A DNA stretch of 64,000 nucleotides from JAJPKK01 sp963802745 (GTDB lineage: Bacteria; Pseudomonadota; Alphaproteobacteria; Rhizobiales; Xanthobacteraceae), in assembly GCA_963802745.1 (NCBI GenBank), contig CAWDKL010000047.1, positions 1-64,000 on the forward strand. The letters are read 5' to 3'. Below are positions 35,820 through 45,080 of the stretch, piece after piece. Made by a program: the position numbers and the translations under genes. The notes under the pieces are model-generated. The model did no database searches and was not told where the DNA came from. It worked only from the letters and a program-made list of their open reading frames with translations. Position 1 is the stretch's first letter. The number at the start of each line of letters is the position of its first letter.

Positions 35820-36072
35820 TGCGACCCTTGGCTGTTCATTGGACGACAGCAGGGGCTTCTGGCAATTGGCGCTCGACGCTAACCAGGAACACCCGAGCCA
35901 GCTGCGCCTCCAGCGCCGATGCGTGAGGAAAGGCCTCGCTGGAAGTGGGCGTGACGATGGTACCAATTTTTTCTGGTGAGCACCCGCGCTCTTTTGGTAC
36001 GTTCCGGGCCGTCGCTTCTGCGATTCCGGAATGACAAACGCGCGTTTCTCAATGACCCGCTGGGAGAAAGCA

Positions 36073-36391
36073 ATGGCTTGGGTCTATCTCGTTGCTGCGG
36101 GCCTGTTTGAAATCGGCTGGCCGGTCGGGCTCAAATGGGCGCAGGAACCGGGCAAAGTCATCATCGGCGTGGCGATGGCGGTCGTGCGCATGGGAATTCA
36201 GCGGCCTCCTGCTTTTCCTGGCTCAGAAGGAGATTGCGATTGGAACCGCGTACGCGGTCTGGACCGGCATCGGAGCGGCAGGAACGTTTCTGCTCGGCGT
36301 ATGGGTGTTCGGCGACCCAGGTAGCCTCGGACGTTATTTTGGCGTCGCGCTCATCATCGCCGGCGCCGTCGCGCTTAAGCTCGCCCACTAA
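36073..36391 (+). pseudogene. sugE: SugE-type small multidrug resistance transporter, one frameshift
   Basis: A four-helix SMR efflux protein of the SugE/Gdx group, which exports guanidinium-type and quaternary cations. Helix 1 with its conserved Glu is MAWVYLVAAGLFEIGWPVGL. The frame breaks at 36194-36199: ATGGGAATTCAGCGG should read ATGGGAATCAGCGG, giving MGISGLLLFLAQKEIAIGTA. The rest, AVWTGIGAAGTFLLGV and FGVALIIAGAVALKLA, is intact in the second frame. The extra T lies in a GANTC site, so the gene is probably functional in the organism. Confidence 0.85.
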
Positions 36392-36631
36392 TTCATTCGG
36401 CCGCTGCCGCGAAGACGGCGCGCCAAGTGACTTCGGCATGCGGCGCAATGCGATGCGCTTATTGTACCCTACGGCGCTGATCTGCCCGCGAGATCCGCGA
36501 GATACAAGGCGTTTGACTGGTGCATACGCCGCGCTAGTTTGCGACTCAGGGCCTGGTTCTGGCTTTATGCCGCAGCGGCGGCGGGATGGATTTTCGTTAC
36601 GTCGTGAACCTCGATCAACTTTGGAGCACCC

Positions 36632-36910
36632 ATGTGGAGAACCGCAATCGCTTTGGTCGCGCTGGTGATCGCAAACCCGGCATCCGCGCAGAACCAGGTT
36701 CCGGGTCTGGAGCCGAATGCGGGCGATTATTGCATGTATGGCGGCCAATTCTACTCCCTGGGCGCTTCGATTTGCATCGGCCGGGAAGTCGCAATCAAAT
36801 GCGTCCGCTATAGCTCGGTCGTGAACGAATTGCGGGACCTCAATCCCAGCGTCAACGACCAGACGCGCGGCCGGCCGGTTTGGTTCAATTTTCAGTCCAA
36901 ACTTTGCTGA
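36632..36910 (+). CDS. small secreted protein, DUF1496-like
   Basis: A 92-residue protein with signal peptide MWRTAIALVALVIANPASAQ. The mature part has DYCMYGGQFYSLGASICIGR followed by EVAIKCVRYSS, matching the 'C.YgG..YS.Ga.i..g.....C' pattern of DUF1496. Three or four Cys could form disulfides in the periplasm. Its function is unknown. It is alone, between sugE and the CoA transferase. Confidence 0.6.
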   Translation: MWRTAIALVALVIANPASAQNQVPGLEPNAGDYCMYGGQFYSLGASICIGREVAIKCVRYSSVVNELRDLNPSVNDQTRGRPVWFNFQSKLC

Positions 36911-37004
36911 GAGGTAAGCCGCCGCAACCGCAGGGAGAACACCCTGATCGGGAAGGTTGCGTTATCGGCCGCTAACCGGCGCCGCGATGCCGGACATAGC
37001 GATA

Positions 37005-38207
37005 TCAGATCGCCTTGGTTCGGCGCAGCGAGGCGATCTCGTCGGCGTCGTAGCCGAGCGCGGTCAGAATATCATCGGTGTCGGCACCGAGTTGCGGCGG
37101 CGGCTTGGCGGGAGCCGGATCGCCACTCTTGAGCCGAAACCCTGAACGCACCACCGCGACCGGGCGCGCCACCCCCGGCGTTTCCGCGAACGTCGCCACC
37201 ACCCCGCGCGAAACGATTTGCGGATGCGCGAGCACGGCCGGGATATCGAGCACCTCGCCGGCCGGAACGCCCTGCGCATTAAGCAGCGCCGCCCACTCGG
37301 CCGCGGATTTCGCTGCGAGCGCGGCTTCAATCTCAGCCTTGAGGGCGAGACGGTTCGTCTTGCGGGCCTCGCGTTCCGCAAAGCGCGGGTCGTCGGCGAG
37401 GTCCGGGCGGCCGATCAGCCGCACCAAGGCCAGGAACTGCTGCTGCTGGTTGGCCGCGATGTTGAGCGGGCCGTCGCCGGTGGCGAACAGGCCGGACGGC
37501 GCCGCCGTCATGTTCTCATTGCCGAGCGGCTGCGGGCGGACGCCGGCAATCAGCCAGTTCGACACCTGCCAGCCCATGGTGACGAGGGTCGCCTCCAGCA
37601 TCGATACGTCGATGAATTCGCCCTCGTGGGTGCGCGCGCGCCGCACCAGCGCCGCCGCGATAGCGAACGCGGCCGTGAGGCCGCCGATGGTGTCGGCGAC
37701 CGGATAGCCGACCCGCAACGGCGCGCTTGCGGCATCGCCGGTGACGCTCATCACCCCCGACAGGCCCTGGACGATCTGATCGTAGGCGGGGTTGTTCTTG
37801 AGCGGCCCATCCTGGCCGAAGCCGGAAATCGCGCAATAGATCAGGTCCGGCCGGATGTCTCGTAACGATTCATAGCTGAGGCCGAGGCGCTCCATCACGC
37901 CGGGGCGAAAATTCTCGATGACGACATCGGCCGACCGCACCAGCCGATGAAAGACCGCCTTGCCGGCGGTGCTCTTCAGATCGATGGTGACCGACCGCTT
38001 GCCGGCGTTCTGCGCCAGAAACGATGCGCCCATCAGCATGCGATTGAGCTCGGCATCGGCGCCCAGTTGGCGCGCCAAGTCGCCCGATCCGGGCTCTTCC
38101 ACCTTGATGACGTCGGCACCGAGCAGAGCGAGTTGGTAGGCCCCGAAAGGGCCCGCCAGCACGTTGGTCAAGTCGAGGACGCGAATTCCCTCAAGGAGAT
38201 CATTCAT
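37005..38207 (-). CDS. CaiB/BaiF family CoA transferase (class III)
   Basis: A 400-residue enzyme that moves CoA between carboxylic acids. Family marks are LLEGIRVLDLTNVLAGPF at the start, ADVIKVEEPGSGDLAR (CoA-binding loop), SVTIDLKS, VVIENFRPGVMERLGL and the catalytic Asp in EFIDVSMLEATL. ATG 38207 (MNDLLEG) matches the usual start; an upstream frame extension has no sense. The substrate cannot be read from sequence (formyl-, succinyl- and carnitine-CoA members look alike). It stands alone, 90 bp from rpoZ on the same strand. Confidence 0.9.
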   Translation of the reverse strand: MNDLLEGIRVLDLTNVLAGPFGAYQLALLGADVIKVEEPGSGDLARQLGADAELNRMLMGASFLAQNAGKRSVTIDLKSTAGKAVFHRLVRSADVVIENFRPGVMERLGLSYESLRDIRPDLIYCAISGFGQDGPLKNNPAYDQIVQGLSGVMSVTGDAASAPLRVGYPVADTIGGLTAAFAIAAALVRRARTHEGEFIDVSMLEATLVTMGWQVSNWLIAGVRPQPLGNENMTAAPSGLFATGDGPLNIAANQQQQFLALVRLIGRPDLADDPRFAEREARKTNRLALKAEIEAALAAKSAAEWAALLNAQGVPAGEVLDIPAVLAHPQIVSRGVVATFAETPGVARPVAVVRSGFRLKSGDPAPAKPPPQLGADTDDILTALGYDADEIASLRRTKAI

Positions 38208-38297
38208 GCCCGATCGGCCCGCCTGCCCTGGGGGCCGCGCGAATGCAGGGATATCGCGGCGCACTACACGCGCTCACCGCGCGGCGCAGGCGTGCGG

Positions 38298-38705
38298 CTA
38301 TTCATCCTCGTCCGGCTCCATCGGCTCGGGCCGTTCTTCCGGCGGAGCGAGTCCTTCCAAGCCTCTCAGCAACTCTTCCTCGGTCATGCGGTCGGACACC
38401 ACCTCCCGATCATCCGCCTCGACCATCCCGCCGGCGCCGACGATGAGGGGCATAGCCTCCGGCTCGGGCTCATCGACTTCCACGTATTTCTGCATCGAAT
38501 AAATCAAGTCTTCCTTGAGATCGCCGGCCGACACCCGGCCGTCGGCAAGTTCCCGCAATGCGACGACCGGGTTCTTGTCGTTATCGCGATCCACGGTAAT
38601 CTGAGCGCCCGACGAGAGCATGCGGGCGCGATGGCCGGCAAGCAGCACAAGTTCGAATCGATTTTCAACCTTTTCGATACAGTCTTCGACGGTGACGCGG
38701 GCCAT
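38298..38705 (-). CDS. rpoZ: RNA polymerase omega subunit
   Basis: A 135-residue omega subunit that helps assemble and stabilise RNA polymerase. MARVTVEDCIEKVENRFELV, LLAGHRARMLSSGA and PVVALRELADGRV are the conserved core. The C-terminal 60 residues form an acidic tail (EPEPEAMPLIV ... EPMEPDEDE), as in other alphaproteobacteria. The short upstream AGGAGATCCCCGCT is a suitable ribosome site. A NYN gene diverges from it. Confidence 0.95.
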   Translation of the reverse strand: MARVTVEDCIEKVENRFELVLLAGHRARMLSSGAQITVDRDNDKNPVVALRELADGRVSAGDLKEDLIYSMQKYVEVDEPEPEAMPLIVGAGGMVEADDREVVSDRMTEEELLRGLEGLAPPEERPEPMEPDEDE

Positions 38706-39146
38706 AGCGGGGATCTCCTTAACGGGGGCTGGTCGGCGACGCGCCTGCTGCCTGCCTCAAGCAGACAAGCCGCAGCGTCCACGCATGCGGCAACATCATG
38801 GCAGCGCCGACGACAGCAAATAAAGATAGCACGCTAGATGCTAGCTTACCGCACTGCAAGATAAAAAAACATCGCTTTCGTGTCACAAAAGCATTACAGG
38901 CTCTTGGCGGCGCCGCAAAGCTCTGTTAGGTAACGCTGACGAGGGTGGTCGCGCGCCCATTGTTTCCGGCATTGGCAGCCCGATTATGGATGATAGGCAA
39001 AGTGATTGTATCGCCTGCCCCCCCCTGTCATCGATGTCGGAACGCGCCGGATGAGGACTAAAGTCGCCAGTGGTCGATAATTCGTCTGCTCTCGGGACCC
39101 TTAGACCCGTTTTGGGTCTGGAGCAGCATATTGGAAGAGACTCCCA
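38706..39146. other. divergent promoter region
   Basis: About 440 bases between rpoZ (leftward) and the NYN gene (rightward). It is AT-richer than its surroundings near 38,815-38,890, with GCTAG-ATG-CTAGC as a small inverted repeat, and an AT-rich GATAAAAAAACATCGC run. Promoters for both genes probably lie here. No gene is seen. Confidence 0.45.
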
Positions 39147-39812
39147 ATGACGGTACCCGGTGAAAAGTTTGCCCTGTTCATCGATGGGGCGAATCTTTAT
39201 GCGACGGCAAAGTCGCTTGGATTCGACATCGATTATAAACGCCTTCTGCGCGAGTTTCAGTCCCGCGGCTACCTGCTGCGGGCGTTCTATTATACAGCGG
39301 TAGTAGAAGACCAAGAATACTCGTCGATTCGTCCCTTGATCGATTGGCTCGACTACAACGGCTACACGGTGGTCACCAAAGCCACCAAGGAATTCGTTGA
39401 CCAGACCGGCCGCCGTAAGGTGAAAGGTAATATGGATATCGAATTGGCCGTCAACGCCATGGAAATCGCCAACCATATCGATCACATGGTGCTGTTCTCC
39501 GGTGATGGCGACTTCCGTTCGCTGGTCGAAGCCGTGCAGCGTAAAGGCGTGCGGGTCACCGTGGCGTCGACGGTATCGACACAACCCCCAATGGTGGCGG
39601 ACGAATTACGGCGGCAGGCAGATATCTTTTTGGATATTGCCGAGTTGCAGGCAAAGATTGGCCGCGACCCGGCCGAACGCCCGGATCGCCCACCACGCGA
39701 GCCGCGTGAACCCCGGGAGCCGCGGGCGCATACGCCGCAGTTCCTGCAGCGTGGCCCAATGGCACCGCGCACGCCGGTTACCGTGGAAGAAGATGAGTTC
39801 GACGAGGACTGA
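39147..39812 (+). CDS. NYN-domain (LabA-like) ribonuclease-fold protein
   Basis: A 221-residue protein of the NYN/LabA group with a PIN-like nuclease fold. The metal-binding acids are visible in ALFIDGANLY (residue 13), KVKGNMDIELAVNAM and LFSGDGDFRSLVEAV. The C-terminal 50 residues are a disordered PPREPREPREPRA linker ending in an acidic EEDEFDED. Its neighbourhood to rpoZ is conserved in Hyphomicrobiales. RNA cleavage is likely from the fold, but the target is unknown. Confidence 0.88.
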   Translation: MTVPGEKFALFIDGANLYATAKSLGFDIDYKRLLREFQSRGYLLRAFYYTAVVEDQEYSSIRPLIDWLDYNGYTVVTKATKEFVDQTGRRKVKGNMDIELAVNAMEIANHIDHMVLFSGDGDFRSLVEAVQRKGVRVTVASTVSTQPPMVADELRRQADIFLDIAELQAKIGRDPAERPDRPPREPREPREPRAHTPQFLQRGPMAPRTPVTVEEDEFDED

Positions 39813-40055
39813 GGTTCTCGGCGAGCATCAATCCTGACTGCGCGGGCAATAAGATTTGGTGCCCGCGGTGGTGTGTTTGATTTCAAGGTATGTTCGATTT
39901 GAACCGAATTTCGGTGAGGTTGCGCGCCAACCGGCTACGCGATATGCCGCCACATTGATATGCCACTACACTAGGTGAGGCATGCAGTGGCTTCGGCACG
40001 GCATTGGCCGGGATCGGCCGCATTCCGCGGGCGGTGACGCTGCATTGGCGAGACG

Positions 40056-40748
40056 ATGCCGATGACCGAAATTTGCCGTGGGGTGATCGATACGGTCGGG
40101 GTAGGCAGGGATTGTCCGCGATGCGCCCGGCTGGTCTCGTTTCGCATGCTGTGGCGCGGCAAGCAGCCGACATGGTTCAACGCACCGGTGCCGTCGTTCG
40201 GATCGGCGTCGGCGCGCCTGCTGATTGTCGGTCTCGCTCCCGGTCTGCAAGGCGCCAACCGCACCGGTCGGCCCTTTACGGGCGACTATGCGGGCGACCT
40301 CCTCTACGCAACCTTGAAGCATCACGGCTTTGCGGTTGGTGAATACGCCGCGCGGCCGGATGACGGCTTGTGCCTGGTCGATGCGCGAATCACCAATGCG
40401 GTGCGCTGCGTGCCGCCGGAGAACAAACCGATCGGCGAAGAGATCAGACAGTGCCGTGATTTCCTCAAGGCCACGATCGCCGAGATGCCGAATTTGGTGG
40501 CCATCGTCGCCCTCGGCCGCATTGCCCACGACACGATCGTGGCGACGCTGGGGCATCGTCTGGCCGCGTTCCCGTTCGGACACGGTGCGTGCCATGCACT
40601 CGACCCCCTCGCGCTGTTCGACAGCTATCACTGCTCGCGCTATAACACCAATACTGGAGTATTGACAGCGGATATGTTCCGCGGGGTATTTGCGGCGGTT
40701 CGCGGCTACCTGGATCGCGAATTGCGGCAAAGCAGCGAGACACCATAG
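40056..40748 (+). CDS. uracil-DNA glycosylase, family 5 (UDGb)
   Basis: A base-excision repair enzyme that removes deaminated bases from DNA. The N-terminal CPRC (residues 20-23) and later Cys suggest the 4Fe-4S cluster of families 4 and 5. LLIVGLAPGLQGANRTGRPF is the family-5 catalytic motif A, where Ala-Pro-Gly replaces the acid of other families. Motif B is SYHCSRYNTNTG near residue 192. Start is ATG 40056, or six bases later at ATG 40062. The gene is alone between the NYN gene and the secreted-protein cluster. Confidence 0.88.
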   Translation: MPMTEICRGVIDTVGVGRDCPRCARLVSFRMLWRGKQPTWFNAPVPSFGSASARLLIVGLAPGLQGANRTGRPFTGDYAGDLLYATLKHHGFAVGEYAARPDDGLCLVDARITNAVRCVPPENKPIGEEIRQCRDFLKATIAEMPNLVAIVALGRIAHDTIVATLGHRLAAFPFGHGACHALDPLALFDSYHCSRYNTNTGVLTADMFRGVFAAVRGYLDRELRQSSETP

Positions 40749-41052
40749 CCGCGCACGCCCCACCGCAAATGTCCATGAGCCACGCCGTGCCGGGGACCTC
40801 GATTCTCTCATAGACTCGAAGGCAGCCGACCGGATACCCCCTGGATTTCGAACAATGGACAGTCATGTGGCTTGAGCCCGGGCATTCCGGGCATTCCGCT
40901 TTCGACCTGGACGTCGTCACACGACGATGCGATCTATTAATTTGGCCGTCGAACCGCCGCCCAATTCGTGCCGGGCGATGCGCGGCTCGCGCATGCGCCG
41001 CCAAGGTACGAATTTTGCACCAATGGACTTTGACCGCAAAAAGGAGACGATC

Positions 41053-42270
41053 ATGCGAGAGACGTTCTCAGGTGCGATGCTATCCGTTGCCTTTGTCGCA
41101 GCCGCCGCAGCCGCCGGCGCCGTGATGTCAGCGCCCATCACGCAGGCATTGGCTCAAGTTCCGCCCGCTTCCGGGGCAACGCCAGCCACAAGCCCAGCGC
41201 CGAAAACGTCCTGGGGCGAACCCGACCTACAGGGCATCTGGACCGACGAGACGACGACACCCTTGCAGCGCCCCGCCAAATTCGCCAACCAGGAATTTCT
41301 GACCGAGGCACAACGCGCCGAATTGGATGCCGTGCGATCGGAAGTGCTCGGTCGCGACCGGCGGGCGGAACGCGGCACCGAACGCGATGTCTCCGGCTCC
41401 TACAACAACGTTTTTGTATCGTTCAAGCGCACCGGCCTGCGCACGTCGCTGATCGTCGATCCGCCCAATGGACGGATGCCGCCGCTGACGCCGGAAGCGC
41501 GGAACATCGCCGCCGCCGACCGGCAATTTCGTCTCGCCCTACTGCAATCGACGCAGACCTGCCGGGATGCAGAGCCGGCCTGCGCAGGCGGAAAATACGA
41601 TCCGGCGCACTCGCCGCGATTCGCCGACCTGCCGGTGCGCTACAATGTCATCCGCATGAACCGCAACGACGGCCCGGAAGACAGTTCGCTGGCGGAGCGC
41701 TGCCTCACCGGCGGACTGCCGGAGTTTGGCGGCGCGACCGGTAGCTTCCGCCGGATCGTGCAAACGCCGGGCGGTGTCTCAATCTTCTACGACGTGGGGC
41801 AGGGACAGGGCTGGCAACGCAACATCGTCATGAACGGCAGCCCGCATCTGCCGGCCACCATCCGCCAGTGGTACGGCGACTCGCGCGGCCACTGGGAAGG
41901 AGATACCCTCGTCATCGACGTGACCAACTTTAGTGCGAAAGCCGATTTTCAGGGCGCGCGCGAGAACCTGCACCTGGTCGAGCGCTGGACCCGGACCGGG
42001 GCGAGCACGCTCGCCTACGAGGCGACGATCGCGGATCCGACGGTGTGGACACAGCCCTGGACCGTCAAGGAAGAGTTCTCCCGGCAGAGCGATCAGAATA
42101 ACCGGCTCTACACAGAGCCGCGTTGCATTGAGGGGAACTATGGTCTTCCCGGGATCATCCACGGAAGACGCATGGAAGAATTGGCCTTCGCCCAGGGGCG
42201 CGGTCCCGATCCGGCAACCCGCGACGCCATGAAGGACGGCTTCATCTTTGATGACGAGCCGTTGCGGTAA
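41053..42270 (+). CDS. secreted protein, family A of the 41-51 kb cluster
   Basis: A 405-residue exported protein. The signal peptide ends at ALA before QVPPASGATP. The mature part begins WGEPDLQGIWTDETTTPLQR, has CLTGGLPEFGGATGSFRRIV in the middle, and the C-terminal signature YGDSRGHWEGDTLVIDVTNF. DPTVWTQPWTVKEEF follows. This 'GxWEGDTLVV...' family is common in Solibacter-type and alphaproteobacterial genomes, but I know of no established function. Start ATG 41053 sits behind AAAAGGAGACGATC, a strong site. It is related to the three proteins at 44.0, 45.1 and 50.0 kb in its last third. Confidence 0.65.
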   Translation: MRETFSGAMLSVAFVAAAAAAGAVMSAPITQALAQVPPASGATPATSPAPKTSWGEPDLQGIWTDETTTPLQRPAKFANQEFLTEAQRAELDAVRSEVLGRDRRAERGTERDVSGSYNNVFVSFKRTGLRTSLIVDPPNGRMPPLTPEARNIAAADRQFRLALLQSTQTCRDAEPACAGGKYDPAHSPRFADLPVRYNVIRMNRNDGPEDSSLAERCLTGGLPEFGGATGSFRRIVQTPGGVSIFYDVGQGQGWQRNIVMNGSPHLPATIRQWYGDSRGHWEGDTLVIDVTNFSAKADFQGARENLHLVERWTRTGASTLAYEATIADPTVWTQPWTVKEEFSRQSDQNNRLYTEPRCIEGNYGLPGIIHGRRMEELAFAQGRGPDPATRDAMKDGFIFDDEPLR

Positions 42271-42324
42271 CTGACGGGTCTCCGGCCACCGGCCACGGCG
42301 GATCTTGACAATACCGGATTGCGG

Positions 42325-43689
42325 TTACGCCTCGATCCGCGCGGCGGGATTGGGCTCCGCCTGCCCCGGCCCGAACGCGGTGTCCGGCAACGGCAGGCCA
42401 TAATGCTCGCGCAACGTCGTGCCCTCATAGGCAGTGCGGAACAGTCCGCGCCGCTGCAGGAGCGGGATGACCTCGGTGCTGAACACGTCGAGCATCGCGG
42501 GCAGTACCGGCGGCATGATGTTGAAGCCGTCGGCGGCGCCGTCGCGGAACCAATCCTCAATGATGTCGGCGATCTGCTCCGGCGTGCCGGCGGCGGTGAA
42601 ATGCCCACGCGCGCCGGAGAGATAGGCCAACAGCTCCCGCAGCGTCGGCTTATCGCGCCGCACCAAATTGAGGATCACCTCGGTGCGGCTGCGCGCCGCC
42701 TCCACGGTCGAGGGCGGCGGAAAATCCTCCGGCGTCAGCGGGCGGTCGAGCGGGAGGTGGGAGAAATCGTGCCCGCCGAACCGGCCCGACAGCCGCTTGC
42801 GACCGACTTCCGGGTCGGACAGGGCGTTGATTTCGTGCACCAGGCGCTGCGCCTCCGCCTCGGTCGATCCGATCATCGGACTTAGGCCCGGCAATATCAG
42901 CACCCGCTCGGGAGCGCGGCCCTCGGCGGCGACCAGAGCCTTCAAGTCGGCGTAAAAGGCTTGCGCGGTCGCCTTCTCCATGTGGGCGGTGAACACCGCC
43001 TCTGCATGGCGCGCCGCGAACCGGCGCCCGGTATCGGATGAACCTGCCTGCACCAGCACGGGCCGCCCCTGGGGGCAGCGCGGCATGTTCAGCGGCCCGG
43101 TAACCTGGTAGTACTGTCCCTTATGATTGATAGGCCGGATACGGTCGGCCTTCGCGTAGAGCCCGCCGGCACGGTCATCGAGGACGGCATCCGCGGCCCA
43201 GCTGTCCCACAGCGCGGTGACGACCGCCATGAATTCTTCGCCGCGGGCATAGCGTTCCGCATGGCTGAGCTGACCGGAGTCGCCGAAATTGCCGGCCGCG
43301 GTCGCCAGCCAGGATGTAACAATATTCCAGCCGATGCGCCCATTGCTGATGTGATCGAGCGAGGCGAACTGCCGGGCGAGGTTGAACGGCTCCGTGTAGG
43401 TGGTCGATGCGGTGGCGATCATCCCGATGCGGCTGGTCGCGACCGCCATCGCGGCCAGCGTGGTGATCGGCTCAAGCCAGCTGCGGGCGGCTTGGGCCAC
43501 GTCCTCGCCGAGCGCCAGCTGATCGGCCAGGAAGATGGAATTGAACAGTGCCGCCTCGGCGCGCTGCGCCAAATCCTGGTAGTAGCGGATATCCGTGAGC
43601 GGGAGCTTTGAGGCGGCCGGATGCCGCCACGACGCCTCGTGGTGCCCGCGGCTGTGGATGAACAGGTTGAGATGCAGCTGCCGTTTCAT
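42325..43689 (-). CDS. LLM flavin-dependent monooxygenase (NtaA/SnaA/DszA type)
   Basis: A 454-residue two-component monooxygenase subunit that uses reduced FMN supplied by a separate reductase. Family marks are LHLNLFIHSRGHHEASWRHP at the start, NSIFLADQLAL, LEPITTLAAMAVATSRIG, ARQFASLDHISNGRIGWNIV and HERYARGEEFM-like text further on. Known relatives oxidise nitrilotriacetate, dibenzothiophene sulfone or pristinamycin precursors, so the substrate is open. ATG 43689 was chosen from the family start MKRQLHLN. No flavin reductase gene is adjacent. Confidence 0.9.
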   Translation of the reverse strand: MKRQLHLNLFIHSRGHHEASWRHPAASKLPLTDIRYYQDLAQRAEAALFNSIFLADQLALGEDVAQAARSWLEPITTLAAMAVATSRIGMIATASTTYTEPFNLARQFASLDHISNGRIGWNIVTSWLATAAGNFGDSGQLSHAERYARGEEFMAVVTALWDSWAADAVLDDRAGGLYAKADRIRPINHKGQYYQVTGPLNMPRCPQGRPVLVQAGSSDTGRRFAARHAEAVFTAHMEKATAQAFYADLKALVAAEGRAPERVLILPGLSPMIGSTEAEAQRLVHEINALSDPEVGRKRLSGRFGGHDFSHLPLDRPLTPEDFPPPSTVEAARSRTEVILNLVRRDKPTLRELLAYLSGARGHFTAAGTPEQIADIIEDWFRDGAADGFNIMPPVLPAMLDVFSTEVIPLLQRRGLFRTAYEGTTLREHYGLPLPDTAFGPGQAEPNPAARIEA

Positions 43690-44029
43690 GAGATCGCCCT
43701 TGGTGCCCGCGGTTCCACGCGCCACCCGCTTATTCAGCCGACTCGACGCCCTTGGCAACCACGATCCGCCACGCTTCAGGCCGCGCGGCGAAATCTATGC
43801 GCCGTACGAACCGATCGAAGGACCACACCCTGCCGTCACCCCTCTTCCATGAATATCGGCAATCGCTATAGATTCCCCGGAAGCTCCCGGAGGTGCCGAA
43901 GTCTTCGGCTCGGAAACGCCCCGGAATTCGGTACGAAACAACCTGTCCGCCGCGCGCTTATGCGGCCGGAACCGCGCTTAACCTCGGCACCGCCGAGATT
44001 AATGGCACATACAAGGACGATGATGATCC
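43690..44029. other. no gene; divergent promoter region
   Basis: About 340 bases between the monooxygenase (leftward) and the secreted protein B (rightward). It has no convincing frame. The ribosome site of gene B (ACAAGGACGATG) is at its right edge. Confidence 0.4.
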
Positions 44030-44896
44030 ATGACCAAGCATTGGCAACGTACGCTCGGTTCCATCGCGCACGCGGTGGCGCTGCTGACCGCGGTCGGCGG
44101 CGCGCAGGCGTTCGATGACACGAAATATCCCGACCTGAAGGGTCAATGGGAGCGGTTCATCATCCGCGGGGTCACCGGCCAGTTCGACCAGACCAAGCCG
44201 ATGGGGCGCGGGCAAGGGGCGCCGCTGACGCCCGAGTACCAGGCCATTTTCGAGGCGAGCCTTGCGGATCAGGCGACCGGCGGACATGGCGCCGGCATCG
44301 ACCACGCCAAATGCATCGCGGCCGGCATGCCCTTCATGATGATTGCATTCCGGCCGCTGGAATTCGTCGTTACCCCGCAGCTGACCTACATCATCATCGC
44401 GGACTACGACCCGCTGCGTCGCATCTTTACCGATGGGCGCGATTGGCCAAAGGTCATCGAGCCCACCTATGCGGGCTATTCGATCGGGAAATGGGTCGAT
44501 ACCGACGGCGACGGCACCTACGACGTGTTGGAGGTCGAGACCCGCGGTTTCAAGGGCCCGCGCATCTACGACATCAGTGGAATACCTCTGCACCACGACA
44601 ACCAGTCCATCTTCAAGGAGCGCATCTATCTCGATAAAGCCGACCAGAATCTCATTCATGATGAAATGACGGTGATCGACAATGCTCTGACGCGGCCATG
44701 GACCATCGACAAGCGATATATTCGCACCAGCAAAAACCCGGCGGAATGGCCGGAATCGAGCTGCCCGGAAAATAACACGCAAATCTTCGTGGGCACGGAA
44801 AACTACTATGTGAGCGGCGATGGCTATTTGATGCCGTCCAAAAAGGGACAGGCAGCGCCGGATTTGCGCTATTTCGATCGGTCTGAAAAGCGGTGA
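44030..44896 (+). CDS. secreted protein B with EF-hand-like loop
   Basis: A 288-residue exported protein with a signal peptide ending VGGAQA before FDDTKYPDL. Motifs in order: GQGAPLTPEYQAIFEASLAD, CIAAGMPFMMIAFRPLEFVV, RRIFTDGRDWP, YSIGKWVDTDGDGTYDVLEV, LHHDNQSIFKERIYLDK, TRPWTIDKRYI and DGYLMPSKKGQAAPDLRYF. Residues 157-168 (DTDGDGTYDVLE) fit the 12-residue calcium loop of an EF-hand exactly at positions 1, 3, 5, 6 and 12. It has close paralogs at 45,081 and 50,042. No function is known to me; a periplasmic or extracellular role is certain only from the signal peptide. Confidence 0.7.
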   Translation: MTKHWQRTLGSIAHAVALLTAVGGAQAFDDTKYPDLKGQWERFIIRGVTGQFDQTKPMGRGQGAPLTPEYQAIFEASLADQATGGHGAGIDHAKCIAAGMPFMMIAFRPLEFVVTPQLTYIIIADYDPLRRIFTDGRDWPKVIEPTYAGYSIGKWVDTDGDGTYDVLEVETRGFKGPRIYDISGIPLHHDNQSIFKERIYLDKADQNLIHDEMTVIDNALTRPWTIDKRYIRTSKNPAEWPESSCPENNTQIFVGTENYYVSGDGYLMPSKKGQAAPDLRYFDRSEKR

Positions 44897-45080
44897 GATC
44901 GGTGCGTGATCCCGCGTCCTCCACATTGACCGAACGGCTGCGCCAAAACGCCCTCGGTTTCCCGTGCGGCCCAGAGAACCCCCACGGGCCTATCTGGCGT
45001 CCGCCGCCGCAAAACCCCCGATGCACCGGCTCATCGAAATGCACCCAATCGACCACCGCCGCCTGACGAAAGAAAGATCG